NCBI GenBank assembly: GCA_043228905.1
Contig: JBHGNT010000010.1
Location: forward strand, 21,886,001-21,950,000
Length of the DNA stretch: 64,000 nt
Source of the DNA: Azolla caroliniana
Taxonomy: Eukaryota > Polypodiophyta
Direction: 5' to 3'
The notes beneath the pieces were generated by a model. That model made no database searches. It was not told the origin of the DNA and saw only the letters and a list, made by a program, of their open reading frames with translations. Numbering within the stretch: the stretch's first letter is position 1; every line of letters begins with the position of its first letter. Position numbers and translations under genes: made by a program. Of the stretch, positions 12,384 through 27,464 are shown one piece after another.

Positions 12384-14117
12384 CTTTAGCGAGGGTAAAA
12401 ATAATAATATGGAATGCTAACAGTGTTTTTTCTTAATGACAGACTCTGATATATTGAATAAAACACCTACAAGGTTGATCTTATCATATGCGCGGTAAAA
12501 ATTATAGAACTAACATGCATATATAGTATGAGTTAAAATGACCAAGCTTCATACTAAAGAATGGCCTATATGATGGGGGGGAGAAGAAAAAACACAAATG
12601 AAATATTATTATGTTATTAATAATTATCACAAACGAATATTAATTAAAAAAGAGAGTATTGCCACCGCCAAAACTAGTAAGCAATTTATCACCACCATCG
12701 TCATGTTGGTAGCTTTGTGTGTAGGTAAATTTATCTAGTGACTCCTTGCCTTCTTTCTATTTTTAGCTCCGTATGAGAGAACCTTGTGATACATAACAAC
12801 CTTACTATCACTTTAGGGCCCCATTACTTAGTCTCAAATGCCCTCTCGAAAGGTGAGAAAGTAGGAAATGTGTTTATACAAGGAGAATAACACACTCACG
12901 CACACTTGAGAGACATGACCAACTCTTATTGATAACTCATCTCCATTGAAGTGTTGAATGGTGCACATTTCCATTCCATGTTGGATGTTGATTGTTTTCA
13001 TGAAGTGGTCGTGCAAATTCCTATGTTCATTTGGTAGATTGTGTTTATTAATATTATGCTCATTTCGAAGAGGAGATAGAAAAAGATGTATTCAACTCTC
13101 AAGATATGTACATTGATCGAGCCGTAGTTGAGAATGGAGAAGCATTTGCTAACTATTCAAAATTGCGAGGTTGATATATACATATAATACTAACAAACTC
13201 TTATCCCTAACTCCTCATGCCCAACACATTATCATGCTAGAAAACATGAAAAAAAGGACACAAGTTGGCCTTGTTGAAACCTAAGTAGCCCCATCCCTCC
13301 TCGCTCAAACATTAGCAAATTTAACATGTCAATAAATTACAATTCTATTTCCATGTGTTTTGGAAAAACAAATCTTGAACTATTGAACAATCTACAAATT
13401 TCTGTCAATCCGATTCATTGTTTTCTGCTAGAAAATATCACAAACTTATAGTATAAATGGTGCATATATTTGAGTGTTCAAATACACACAACAATGCAGT
13501 ACATATATTTTGTACTGCTTAAAGACGTTGACAATAAATAGCAATAAAGGATAGTAAATGCGAATATGAGGCAAGTGGGGGAGGTACAAAAGGAGAACAC
13601 CTGAATTAGGGCGACATCGGGATGGAAGTCTATATAGTATTATAAGTGTGAAAAGCGAGCTTGATGATGGACGATGATTGGGCTGGAGACATAATGAGCA
13701 GGGCGAGAATGGGTTGTGTGGAGAAAGGAAGGAGGGGATGGATGGATGGATGGATTGGGCAGAACAAAACAAACAAACAGAGGGCCAAGGGGTGTGGTGT
13801 CTTGTGGGGCGAGACATTAATAAGAAGACCAAAACCCCAAGTACATACTACATACATACCATATCATACATACTGATACATATACATATGTATACAGTAT
13901 ATGTATAATGTATGTGGCGAGATTAATGGCTAAAGACCAGTCCACAAAATCCTAATGAAAAAAAAGGCGTTTGTTTTCTTCATATTTTACTTACACCACA
14001 TGCCTCACGTTTTCGAAGAAGAAGAAGAAGTGGTAGTAAAGTGAAGAACACTAAGACGACGACGACGACGAAGAAGAAGAAGAAGAAGAAGAAGAAGAAG
14101 AAGACGACCAGTACGCC
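12384..14117. promoter_or_regulatory. Divergent intergenic region with (GAA)n/(GAC)n leader before CBR1
   Basis: This interval lies between the minus-strand DUF641 gene and the plus-strand reductase, so it should hold both promoters. Features seen are a (GATG)n run at about 13735-13757, a TACATA/ACATATGTAT-rich stretch at about 13845-13910, and a purine run of GAA, GAC and GAA repeats at about 14017-14105 that ends 13 bp before the CBR1 ATG. The last is most likely 5' leader. I see no open frame that I would call a gene. Confidence 0.5.
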
Positions 14118-17100
14118 ATGGCGGGCTCCCTGCTCGATTTGCTCTCTCAGGATCCTGCCACCACGGCCGGCATTGCTGTCGCTGTGATCGCTGTTCTCGC
14201 CGGCGCGAGTTATGTCTTCCTTTCCTCGCAGAAACAGAAGCCGAAAGGTACCGAAATTTCTCCTTTTCTTTCTCTTCTTGAAATCAGAGACAAAGAAAGA
14301 AACGAAAGCTTTCTGATGAAGTTTTTCTTTCCTTCTTCTTCTTCTCGCTTCTATCGTTTTTGGGAAGTTTATTGCGAGTTTGCTTTCTTGTTATTTGCCT
14401 TTAGATTCTCCTAAGATGAGCGTTTGTTCTCCCTGAACACTCTTTGACTTTTTTTAGAAGTTCCACATCGCTAGCCTCGTTTAAGTATTCTGCGAATTCT
14501 CATGTTTTGGATCCGTTAAGACTTTGCAGACGTTCTCCTTCGAATATTCTCTGAAGTTTCTTGGATTCGTTCTAAGATGTATTTTTGTCCTCTCTGAACG
14601 TTGTCCGACTTTTGATTAATGCACATATTTGAAGTGGAGAGGCTTGTTCTCATCGAGCACTCTCTGAAGCTGTTTTTAACTCTTATTTCCTCATCTGTTG
14701 GATTCGTATAAAATGAGGTGCTGAAGTTTGTGTAGCGTTTCTCTCGGATTCCTTTAAGATGTACTATATTTTTCCGATTGAACGAAGAATCCTTTCAAGG
14801 CTTGTTTCCATGTCTCTTGGATTCATATACACGGAATTGCCAAATTTTGTTTTGGGCTTATTCCCTCATCTCTTTGAACATTCCATTGCAGCATGCTTGA
14901 ATGAGGCATGGACAAGCTTCAAAGTTGTGAAGCGAGACCAAGTCAGTCACAATGTTGTCAAGTTTCGAATTGCATTGCCAACCCCTACCTCAGTGCTTGG
15001 ATTGCCCATTGGTCAACATGTTATCTGCCGGTAAAGATTCTAAAACTTATGTCTTTCTTTCTTTTTGTACTCAGAGTACACAGTCTAATACACTTGCCAG
15101 AGTGGATATTAGCCTTCACAGCAAATGTGCATTGGTTAGACATGGATTCATAGTTTATTGGAAATTTGGTTTAGTATGGATTCATTTCTCTTTAGATTCT
15201 ACCGTAATAACCTCACCAAAAGCTGGATCTTTGCCTTTACAATGAGAAATCCATTGGTGCATTATAGCTGCGTCGTTATTTTGGTGCAAAATGATCATTT
15301 ATTCACTGTTTACTTGTTCTTTGATGCTATGAATGTAGGGGCAAAGATAAGGACGGTGAGGAGGTGATCAAACCATACACTCCCACCACTCTGGACTCAG
15401 ATGTTGGTTACTTCGAATTAGTCATCAAAGTAAGCTCCCACCACCAACTTCTTTGATAAAATGATCATATAATAATTTAACACCAAACATGATTTAGTGT
15501 CAGGACATATAAGCTCAAACCTTTTTTTGCCCAACTTTTAAAATGGCTTTTCTTATTGCAGACATATCCAACCGGCAGGATGTCACATCATTTTAGTCAA
15601 CTTAAAGTTGGAGAATCATTAGAAGTACGGGGTCCCAAGGTAGGCTGGCCTGGAACCTCTTTGAATACATAACGTGCACCACTCAAGTCACACACAAAAC
15701 TCCATATCATGCAGTGTGAATTCCTGTGACTTGTTATTTCATTTGACGATAATCTATTGTATTCTTAGGGTCGCTTCACCTACGCCCCAGGCCAAGTGAG
15801 GGCTTTTGGTATGCTTGCTGGGGGCACTGGCATCACTCCTATGTTCCAGGTAGATGTTGAACGCGGTTGAGGTGCATATAGTGGCCAACGTATTTTGACA
15901 TGTTTTTCAAGAAATATATTGCTTTTTATGAAGGTTGCCAGAGCTATTCTTGAGAATCCAAAAGACAAGACACAGATCACCCTCCTTTATGCTAATGTTG
16001 CACTTGAAGATATCCTATTGAAGGTATCTAAATGGTTTTACATTGTCTAAATGGCATCTGCTTATTTGAATTTATCCAAATGCAATGCACCAGGATTCTA
16101 TTCGGAAGCCTCCTAAAGGATACATGTTCAAATGATTTTATAGGAAGAACTTGACGAGTTTCAGGAGAAGTACCAGGGTCAATTTAAAGTAGTCTATGTT
16201 CTGGAAAAGGTGTGCTTTAATATCTCAAATTTCTCATGATTAATGTGCTTGGCTCAAAGTGAGTCTCTAAATCAATGGTATGTTGGTTAATAACAGCCCC
16301 CAGAGGGCTGGACTGGAGGTGTTGGATATATTTCTAAGGATTTGATCAAGCAGCACTGTCCTCCTCCTGCATCTGACATTCAGGTGATTGGATAATGTTT
16401 AGAATTATGTAGACTTAGTGTAATTTATGACTAGACTTTTTAGTTGTGAATTATGTAGACTTTGAGTAATTTCGGACTAGACTTTTTAGTTCTGTTAGTG
16501 TGTGTGCTAAATGTGTTTAGATCGTGTAGTGTGTATGTGATAAATATTATTTAAACCAAAACTAGAGGAAATTAACTTGAGTTTTGCAGAAGTTCATAGC
16601 TTCATTATTGAAAATTTGCCCCTTTATGATTTAAGTCTTAAGCTAAATTGCAATAGAAATGACATTTGAAAATCGATAATCCAACGTAATATCCTTATTT
16701 ATGTTGAAAGGAAGCTTTCATGATGATGTTTTCTGTTAATATATAAGAGATTCACACCTTTACTACTAGCCCAATCCTAAAGATGCATTTTGCAATACCA
16801 AGTAGGACGATTTGGCTGATTCAGTTGAAGAAATATGGCCTTTTAGTCTTTTAAAGCTTCATGACTTTGTATCTAGTTTAGTGGCTTGTCAATGAATAGG
16901 TGAAGCTTTCTTGGCAAAGCTTATCTAACGATCCAGGCTTCTCCTATGTTTGTAATTCTTTTGTCAAGAAACCCACAAATATATTTGGAAAAAGGTGGAC
17001 ATTTTTAGGCTAAGTAAGATGCTGAGAAGATTCAAAAAATTTCTTAACTGTCTATGTTATGGGGTTGTATTGTTATTTTGGCACCTTTAATGTCTTGAGT

Positions 17101-17961
17101 TTAGCTTTTCAATTAGTGACAATAAAATGTGATAGGGTTGAAGATTTTGCCCTTCAGTTTGTGAGGTTGTTAGGTGGAGACCAGAAGGTTCAAGAGGTGA
17201 GTATTTTTAGGTTAAGTAAGGTGCTGACAATATTCAAAAAGTGTTTATAATTTGAAGTCCATGTTATGTGATTATGTCATTGATTTGGGCACTGCTAAAT
17301 TTATTTGTTCTAGCTCTTCAAATAGTGACACTATAATTTGATAAGGCCTAAATGTTTGGGGGTGTGAGAGCAAACATGCTTGGTTCAGTTTGTAAGGTTG
17401 CCTGTCAGACACTAGAAGGTAATGCAATGACATTTGTATCCAACTGTATGGGTTATTAAGTCACATCTTACGTCCAGGATACAACTGTGTGAGAGAGGAG
17501 CAAGATGATGATGATAAATTAAGGTCCATGGGCAGCTCATATGACTCTGTCCAGCAAATCATCCAAAACACTCTTATCCACATGTTTTTAGTGTCATCAG
17601 TGTTGGTTGTCCTCGTTTGGTTTTCAGTTATTAAGCTTGTTTGATGGAGATCAGAATGTCACGAGTTCAATCCCACCTCGTATTGTTGTGTCATAAAATA
17701 AAGTAGAGCAGCTAATAAGTTTTGAACCTGGTTGCCTGGATTGGTCAAAACATGGGTTACCACTGGGATACTAATACCATATGAAAGAGAGTCCTACACC
17801 TCATAGATGATGAGGGCCAAATTAAGGTAACTAGAAAACCTAACAAATTGTTATTGGTTTTTTTTCAGATACTGAGGTGTGGACCGCCTGGCATGAACAA
17901 AGCTATGGAAGCTAATCTTGATGGTCTTGATTACAGCAAGGACATGCAGTTCCAATTTTGA
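14118..17961 (+). CDS. CBR1: NADH-cytochrome b5 reductase 1
   Basis: The product transfers electrons from NADH through FAD to cytochrome b5, feeding fatty acid desaturation and related reactions at the ER. Nine exons join in frame: 14118-14247, 14892-15030, 15339-15429, 15562-15639, 15769-15849, 15934-16023, 16144-16209, 16297-16383 and 17869-17961, giving 284 aa, about the usual length. Residues 17-35 ([19 protein letters not shown] region) form one N-terminal membrane anchor. The FAD-binding region has the KPYTPTT motif, the nucleotide-binding half has [10 protein letters not shown] and [10 protein letters not shown], and the protein ends MQFQF as in plant CBR1. The ATG at 14118 precedes the anchor and follows a GAA-rich leader. 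The last intron is large (1485 bp) and holds duplications and a SINE. No defect is seen. Confidence 0.95.
16985..17350. repeat. Diverged ~205-bp tandem duplication in the last CBR1 intron
   Basis: Segments at about 17008-17140 and 17210-17350 share, in order, TAAGTAAGnTGCTGAnAA, ATTCAAAAA, a TATGTTATG motif, GGCAC and CTTTTCAAnTAGTGACA. Divergence is considerable. A GGTGGAGACCAGAAGGTTCAAG stretch at about 17172 resembles the head of the SINE below. Confidence 0.55.
17600..17790 (+). mobile_element. tRNA-like SINE copy in CBR1 intron
   Basis: A head segment reads GTTATTAAGCTTGTTTGATGGAGATCAGAATGTCACGAGTTCAATCCC, with a B-box-like GAGTTCAATCCC. About 85 bp later come GTTTTGAACCTGG and TTACCACTGGGATACTAATACC. 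The same ordered blocks occur at 42946-43140, so this is a dispersed element rather than a tRNA gene. Boundaries are approximate, and no target-site duplication was identified. Confidence 0.5.
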
Positions 17962-21353
<3,392 letters not shown>

Positions 21354-23496
21354 TTAAGATTGGAGACTATGGCTTACAAGAATTATAGACTCCTGAGCAC
21401 GAGTGATCCACACATTTTTTATTGTGACATGGACAGTTTAATTGTAAGAACAATCAGTATGGATACGTGTACCATAGAGGAAAGTCAGACAAAATCGAAC
21501 CTTGATGAGGCAACAGATCTGTTCAATGTGTTCATTCTCAGGTAAATCTTAGGTTATCCTTCATTCTCAGAGCTGTTCAATGTGGATACTTTGTCTTTGG
21601 GGCATATGTAAAACATATAACCTTAATAGAAAACTGTGTTGCGTGTCCTCCAGAATTTCGCAGATAAATGAGAAGCATAGGTTGGCTTCAAAATCCTTTA
21701 TGGGTTTTCAGCAGGAACTAGGTTAGTTTACTCTATTTTAAATTGAGTAATCTTATAAGTTTCTAAATAATTATGGATTACAACACATTATTCTATTTAA
21801 GCTGAATAGTTTGACAAGATATCAACTTATTTGGGTCTTGTTTACCGTGCATCTGAAAGATTTTTTTTCATTAAGAAGGTACTAGTTGTCAGGAATCTTC
21901 CTACTACCTATATCTAATGCACAAACCAAATCAGAACTGTTATATTAAACTTTCTCATTAACCCTAAAATCTTCTAGGACACTCAGAAACCATTATCTGT
22001 ACATTATCTGTCAAGATATTTCTTTTTAAGAATTACCTCAAATTTCTGTACAGTAATTTTTTCTCAAATTACAAGGATTTTAAACCATGTTGATGTTGCT
22101 GTGAAGATGAGGCTGCATTTCTGGTTTTCAAAATCTGTGTTACACTTTCTTATTCATAATTTATATGCAGCTGTTACACAAAATCTGACACAAATGTTGG
22201 TTTTTTGGATATTCAGAGGAACTCCGGCAACCGCCTTTACAGGAATCTTCAAAGTTGACTGTCTCTCTACTTAAAAGCCATCCAACTGCAAGGACTAAAA
22301 AATATCAAGAAGCTGGTTATCGTCATGTGCATTCAGATAAAAAGATCATTTCGAAATGTAGGTCATTCTTTGGATAGATTGACAAAATTAGGTCTCGTTG
22401 ATTCAGAACATTAATATTTTCTTATTGGCTTTCCATCAAACATCTGGAAAAACAGTGAATGGGTTTATCAAAGGGCTCAATGAACATATTGTAGAAGGTA
22501 ATTATTCATCTGTTTGATGTCCTGTGCTGCATTACTCAGTTTTATACAACAATCTAATGTACACATGTTTTTTGAATACCAGCACGGATTTTTATCAACC
22601 AGCTTGAGGAGTTGGTTGTGAAAGTTATTGCCTTGGTTGATAATGATTTACACATCAGATTTGATAAAAGCTTGATTATTACATCAATTTGTCAGAATAA
22701 GAATGTCGAGGATCAGGTAAAACATTTATTTATTGTGATGTTAAGATTTTAGTGTGAGATGTTTATTGACATAAAAATGGTAAATCCATATGTTTATACA
22801 TACAATGCACTGCATTAATGTATGTCTTCTTCGTCAAAGGTTCCTCCTGATTGTAAGCTGGAAATAATGTGGTTGCGCTTGGCAGGTTTTTACTTCACAT
22901 TGAGGTTTCAGTGTAGTATTATGTATTACTAAAGAAAGCATGTTAAATAGACATGAGGTAAGAAGCATATGCGCAATTGTCTTTCTCTATATGGATACAT
23001 CAGTATGGCAACCGGTGTATGTGTATATATCTAGTCTAAATATGTGTTTATGTGTCCTTATAACATAGAATTCAAGTACTTCAAATGAAAAAAATTTACT
23101 TTATTATGTTGAGTGGGTTTTGCCATCTTTTACTTCAGGATTCCTGTTCTGAAGAATCTATACTGGCAACCTGGGAGACCTCAGATTATGCGATAATAAT
23201 GTCAACAATGTTGGAAATGTATGAAAAAGATCTTCAAATGCAGGTGATGACTTTAACTTCGTAAATTTTTTGTTTCCTTGCAGATAGGTCTCATTCACGT
23301 GTAAAGATGGGAAACGAAACTTGAGCAAATAATTTAAAGGTTTTTCTATTTTTAGGAGCTCATAATTTCAGATTCGAGGCTGGATGTTGATTCAGAATGC
23401 CTGCAAACTTACTCTCAAATGTGGTCACTCCGTCCCTTCATCGATGATAGAGTGATGCATCAAGTGTTGAAGTGGGCTCATAAAAGTGTTCCCTAG
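21354..23496 (+). CDS. Unrecognised multi-exon plant gene (5' end unresolved)
   Basis: I do not recognise this gene. Seven consecutive exons join with GT/AG junctions and consistent phase: 21354-21541, 21654-21721, 22217-22357, 22456-22497, 22583-22716, 23139-23243 and 23356-23496 (TAG). They give a 272-residue frame. The first exon opens after an in-frame TAG that doubles as the splice acceptor, so an upstream start exon is likely, although ATG at 21372 (MAYKNYRLL) is also possible. The sequence is soluble-looking and partly helical: ISQINEKHRLASKSF and FINQLEELVVKVIALVDND suggest short coiled coils. The C-terminus reads SQMWSLRPFIDDRVMHQVLK. There is no signal peptide, membrane segment or zinc motif. 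Seven introns in phase with no stop argue strongly for a real gene. An extra exon-like block at 22840-22885 is discussed in the findings. Confidence 0.7.
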
Positions 23497-26400
23497 AAAT
23501 CGATCACTGTTGAGGACTGGATATGTTGGTATTAAATCAATTTTGCATCACAATGTATTTAAGCAAAAGTAATTTGTGAGGACTAGTGTTAAACTAATAG
23601 AAAATATGATTGTTGCCTAAAACAGCCCCGTATGGGTTATCAGTATTGTCCCCATCCTATTGTTGTGGGTTCAACTTGAATCCATGAAATTCTTGTGGGC
23701 CACACGTGTATACTGCATTTATGGACCACACATGTATGCTGCTTGGGACCACACATACTACATTTATGGAACAGCTATTGTGATGTATAATTTTTTAATT
23801 CTTTTATGTTACCAGTAGTTAATCTTTGCCGGATTCTTGTATGCTTGTAAAAACACATGAATGAAAGCATTTAATTACTGAAGCTTGCAAAAGATATTTC
23901 TCATAGGTGAGACAAAAGGTCGATGGAGATTTGGAATGTTGTTGAGCCAGACGTTTAGGTCTGTGTATGGTACGGGTGTAAGCTTCATTGCTAAGCATAT
24001 TGCTGTTTTGCAATTTTCACCTATGTTGGCTATTGTAAAAACATCATCAAAAAGCACAGGAGCGATGATCAATTTTTGCATTACGATAGGGGGAATCATA
24101 TCCTTGGATTCCCCATTCAAATGTCACATGGTTTCTCCAAAGAAAGATAAAATACTCACAATATGTCCTAGCATTCAGGTGGGGCTACTTTCTGCTTATC
24201 GAACTAATTCTATCTGGGGATGATACCAATTGGTTTGAGAGGTGGTAGCGTTCGTGATGTATTCCTAGCATTCAGGTGGGGCTACTTTATGCTTATCGAA
24301 CTAATTCTAGCTGGGGTTGATACCAATTGGTTTGAGTGGTGGTAGAGATCGTGATGTATTCCTTTGGATTGTGTAGGAATATGCGAAACCAATATCAATT
24401 GGAAGATAACAAGGATGATGATTAGAAAACTGTCAAATTTTGGACAAGATTCGTTGATGGCCGTCTTTGCAAATGTGTACAAATTCACTTCCTTGAAGTG
24501 GTCTAAGCCCTGTTGTATCCCATTCTACCACGGATATTGGAGATGATGAGATGAAGGCCAAAAAGACTTTGATAAAATATTTCTGTAGTTAGAAAAAGAC
24601 ACTATGTATATAAAGTAATCTCAATCACTACCGAGGATATAGTGCCGCACTACTCTAGGTACTCCGGGTGATGTCGAATTGAAGAAATCAGATCCAACTA
24701 CTCATTGTTACCTGCAAGAACACTATGTTAGAGTTGTGGTATTATGTTTTGTGTTATTACAGTATTACCTTGGCTGCAAAGCGTAAGCTACATTCAGGAG
24801 CGCACCTTATCATCCTTGTAGTAGCATGAGATCACTACATTGCCATAATTCTTGGGATGTTTTTTTGTATTATTCACTGCTCCCAATAGCAAACATACAC
24901 ATAATGTGACTTGTAGACTGATTTTAGCCCTTTTAATAGATGGCTTTTCTTGGCTTACTCTCCAATGTGTCAACTCTATTCTCTCAGCGACAATATGCAC
25001 TCTCAAACACTCACTTATTACCTTTGTATGCACAACATAAAATTGTTTTATAGGTCTAGACCTTGGGACACGTCACATGATGATAAAATCTCTCAAAAAA
25101 AGGAAAGTTTCGAAAAACTTAAATTTGTTTGGAAATTGTAAATCTTTGAAAGTATGAAACTTTTTTAGTACATCAAATGGTTTAAAGTGGGTGAGTTTAT
25201 TATGACCCCACTACCCTCTCCTTCGTCCTCGTCTTAGAGACAAAGTAATAATGAAGTTGAAATGTAACTTTTCCGTAGTTTGTGGTGGGCCTCAATTTAT
25301 TACAAACACCCTTTGCCTATCACAACTCAACCTTTTGGAGGTTCAAAGTTTTTCTAATGTACAAAATGTCTACTAAAAGCCACCAATTTGTCACATTGGA
25401 GTGTGTGTCATACAAAGATTGACAACAACTTGGGCTTGTCCTAATCCTTGAAGCCTTTGTGTATCTCTTAGTGCGTATTTAAAGGGACACATGCACTCAC
25501 TATTTCACCCATCTATTTCTTACTGTCAAGCTATCCTGATTTCCAAAAGTAAGAACATGCCGCATGATCTAGAACTAAAATGATAGCTTCCTAAACCTAC
25601 ATATATCCTTATGGATCTTATGAGATGGTGAATGACATATAGACAAAAACTATGGTGTCATATTCTATAACAAATTGATGAAATGCAAATGGGGAATAGA
25701 AATAGTACATTGTTAGTCTAACTTGAATGAAAATAACATTGTCACTTTGAAAAAACATGGAGTTGTTAGCATTTCAAAGTACAAGTTGGGCACATAATCA
25801 ATGGAAATGCATTTGAGTTGTAAATCCTTGATTAAAACATTTCTCGATAACCTTCTCCATATACAACATTTTATTTGAATGGATATGGAGAATGTTAATG
25901 GATGGTTTGAAGATGGGTTCAATGTACATTGAGGGCGTAAATATGTCTTTATAAAGCTATGGATAATCAGGTATGTTTGATGTGTATGCATGTTTTCAAT
26001 TCGTTGTATCTATTTCCTGCCGCTACAATTGCACCATAATAATTCTAAAAATCGTTTCAGTTATTTTACTTCATGAAAATATTGCCATTGTGAAATATTT
26101 TAAGAGATGCAATAACGTCATGATCTAGAAAACAAGTTTTTTGTTTAAAACCAACCTTCCCTACTATTCCCGTGATAACCACATTTACAAATTGTTTCAA
26201 TGCCATCTTCTTTCATATGTATAATACAAACTACTTTAACCTAATTGATCTCTAACACAATGATTGAGTTGGCCAGGCTATTATTGTTTAAAATCAAATT
26301 AAATGATGATTACCTAAGATAACCATGTTCATGAGCAAACAAACTCAATTTATCATGTTCTCATGTATATATTGTGTGCATAATATCTCTATAAGTACGT

Positions 26401-27383
26401 TATCATGTATATATTGTGTAACTAATATCTCTATAAGACATGTCACAAACTTGTTGCCCATACTATATGTATAGGTACTCTTTCACCTGGCTAACTATAT
26501 ATTCCTATGCTCCCCTACTTGGCCCATTGTGATCAGCTACCTCACACAATCTAATAGCTTGTTTTAACCTTACTTTGATATTTGCAATCCTTACATTACC
26601 ATGACTTACACATTACTCATCACAACCTAATGGACAATTTGCTATCTTGCCTCTGATATTTTTTTTATCTTCAACTTACCATGGCTAAAACATGATAACT
26701 ATATGTTGTTTCCTACCTTGCACCAAAATGTTTAATCCTTACCTTACCATGACTAACACAACCTAATAGCCAATTTGCTATCTTCCCTTGACATTCACAT
26801 AACATTCTTAAAAATCCTAAGTTAAGCCACCATAAACTAACATGCTGCACACTACATGTCCGACTATATCTGAAGATGATCATAGGTTCAGTTTTATTCC
26901 CACAAGTATAAGATTTATCAGTCTTTTTCCATACACATAATTTCAAGGACAGTCCTCTTAGCAATCCTTTCAGATTTATTATTAGAAATACAGAGTAATT
27001 CTCTAATCAGGAAACTGACTTCCTATTTAATACAATGCTATTTCCAAATAATCGCATAAAAAATCTCCGCATCCTCAAGTGTAATCATCTCCCACTTGTG
27101 GATTCCATAACATACATAAGCTAGGGTAGAGGGAAGAGAATACAATGAAGTGTGGGTAATTATAACTAGTATGTGCACAATCTCTCATGACAGCCTTTAC
27201 AACTTGTGATAAAAAATGAATTATATTTGTTCAACTTTCATGTGATCCCATCCAAATTGAGACTTACGGACACTGCAAACAAAAACCAAAGGATCAAGTT
27301 ATTCGATTTTAAGTTTGGACATGTCTTGAGAGAGAAATGATCACTTCATTGTGACACTTAAGGAGAAGATTCTCTTATACATG

Positions 27384-27387
<4 letters not shown>
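23497..27387. other. Gene-free interval with local tandem duplications
   Basis: AT-rich, with no supported protein. A 97-bp tandem duplication at about 24166-24362 shares TCCTAGCATTCAGGTGGGGC and ATACCAATTGGTTTGAG. A ~46-bp duplication at about 26357-26440 shares TCATGTATATATTGTGT and AATATCTCTATAAG. Short open frames here on either strand lack coding character. Confidence 0.45.

Positions 27388-27458
<71 letters not shown>
27388..27458. repeat. Compound (TA)n(GA)n microsatellite at the 3' end of the NPH3 gene
   Basis: About 16 TA units run into about 20 GA units, ending 7 bp before the stop codon of the minus-strand gene. The repeat therefore sits at the very start of its 3' UTR. Confidence 0.95.
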
Positions 27459-27459
<1 letters not shown>

Positions 27460-27464
27460 CCTTT

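Noticed and set aside
13446-13832. Minus-strand 128-codon frame upstream of CBR1
   Set aside because: Pro/Ser/Leu-rich translation of simple GATG/GGGA sequence in a promoter region, without family similarity.
23885-24223. Overlapping 112-codon plus and 81-codon minus frames
   Set aside because: Neither has recognisable motifs, and the region includes a local tandem duplication. Probably chance.
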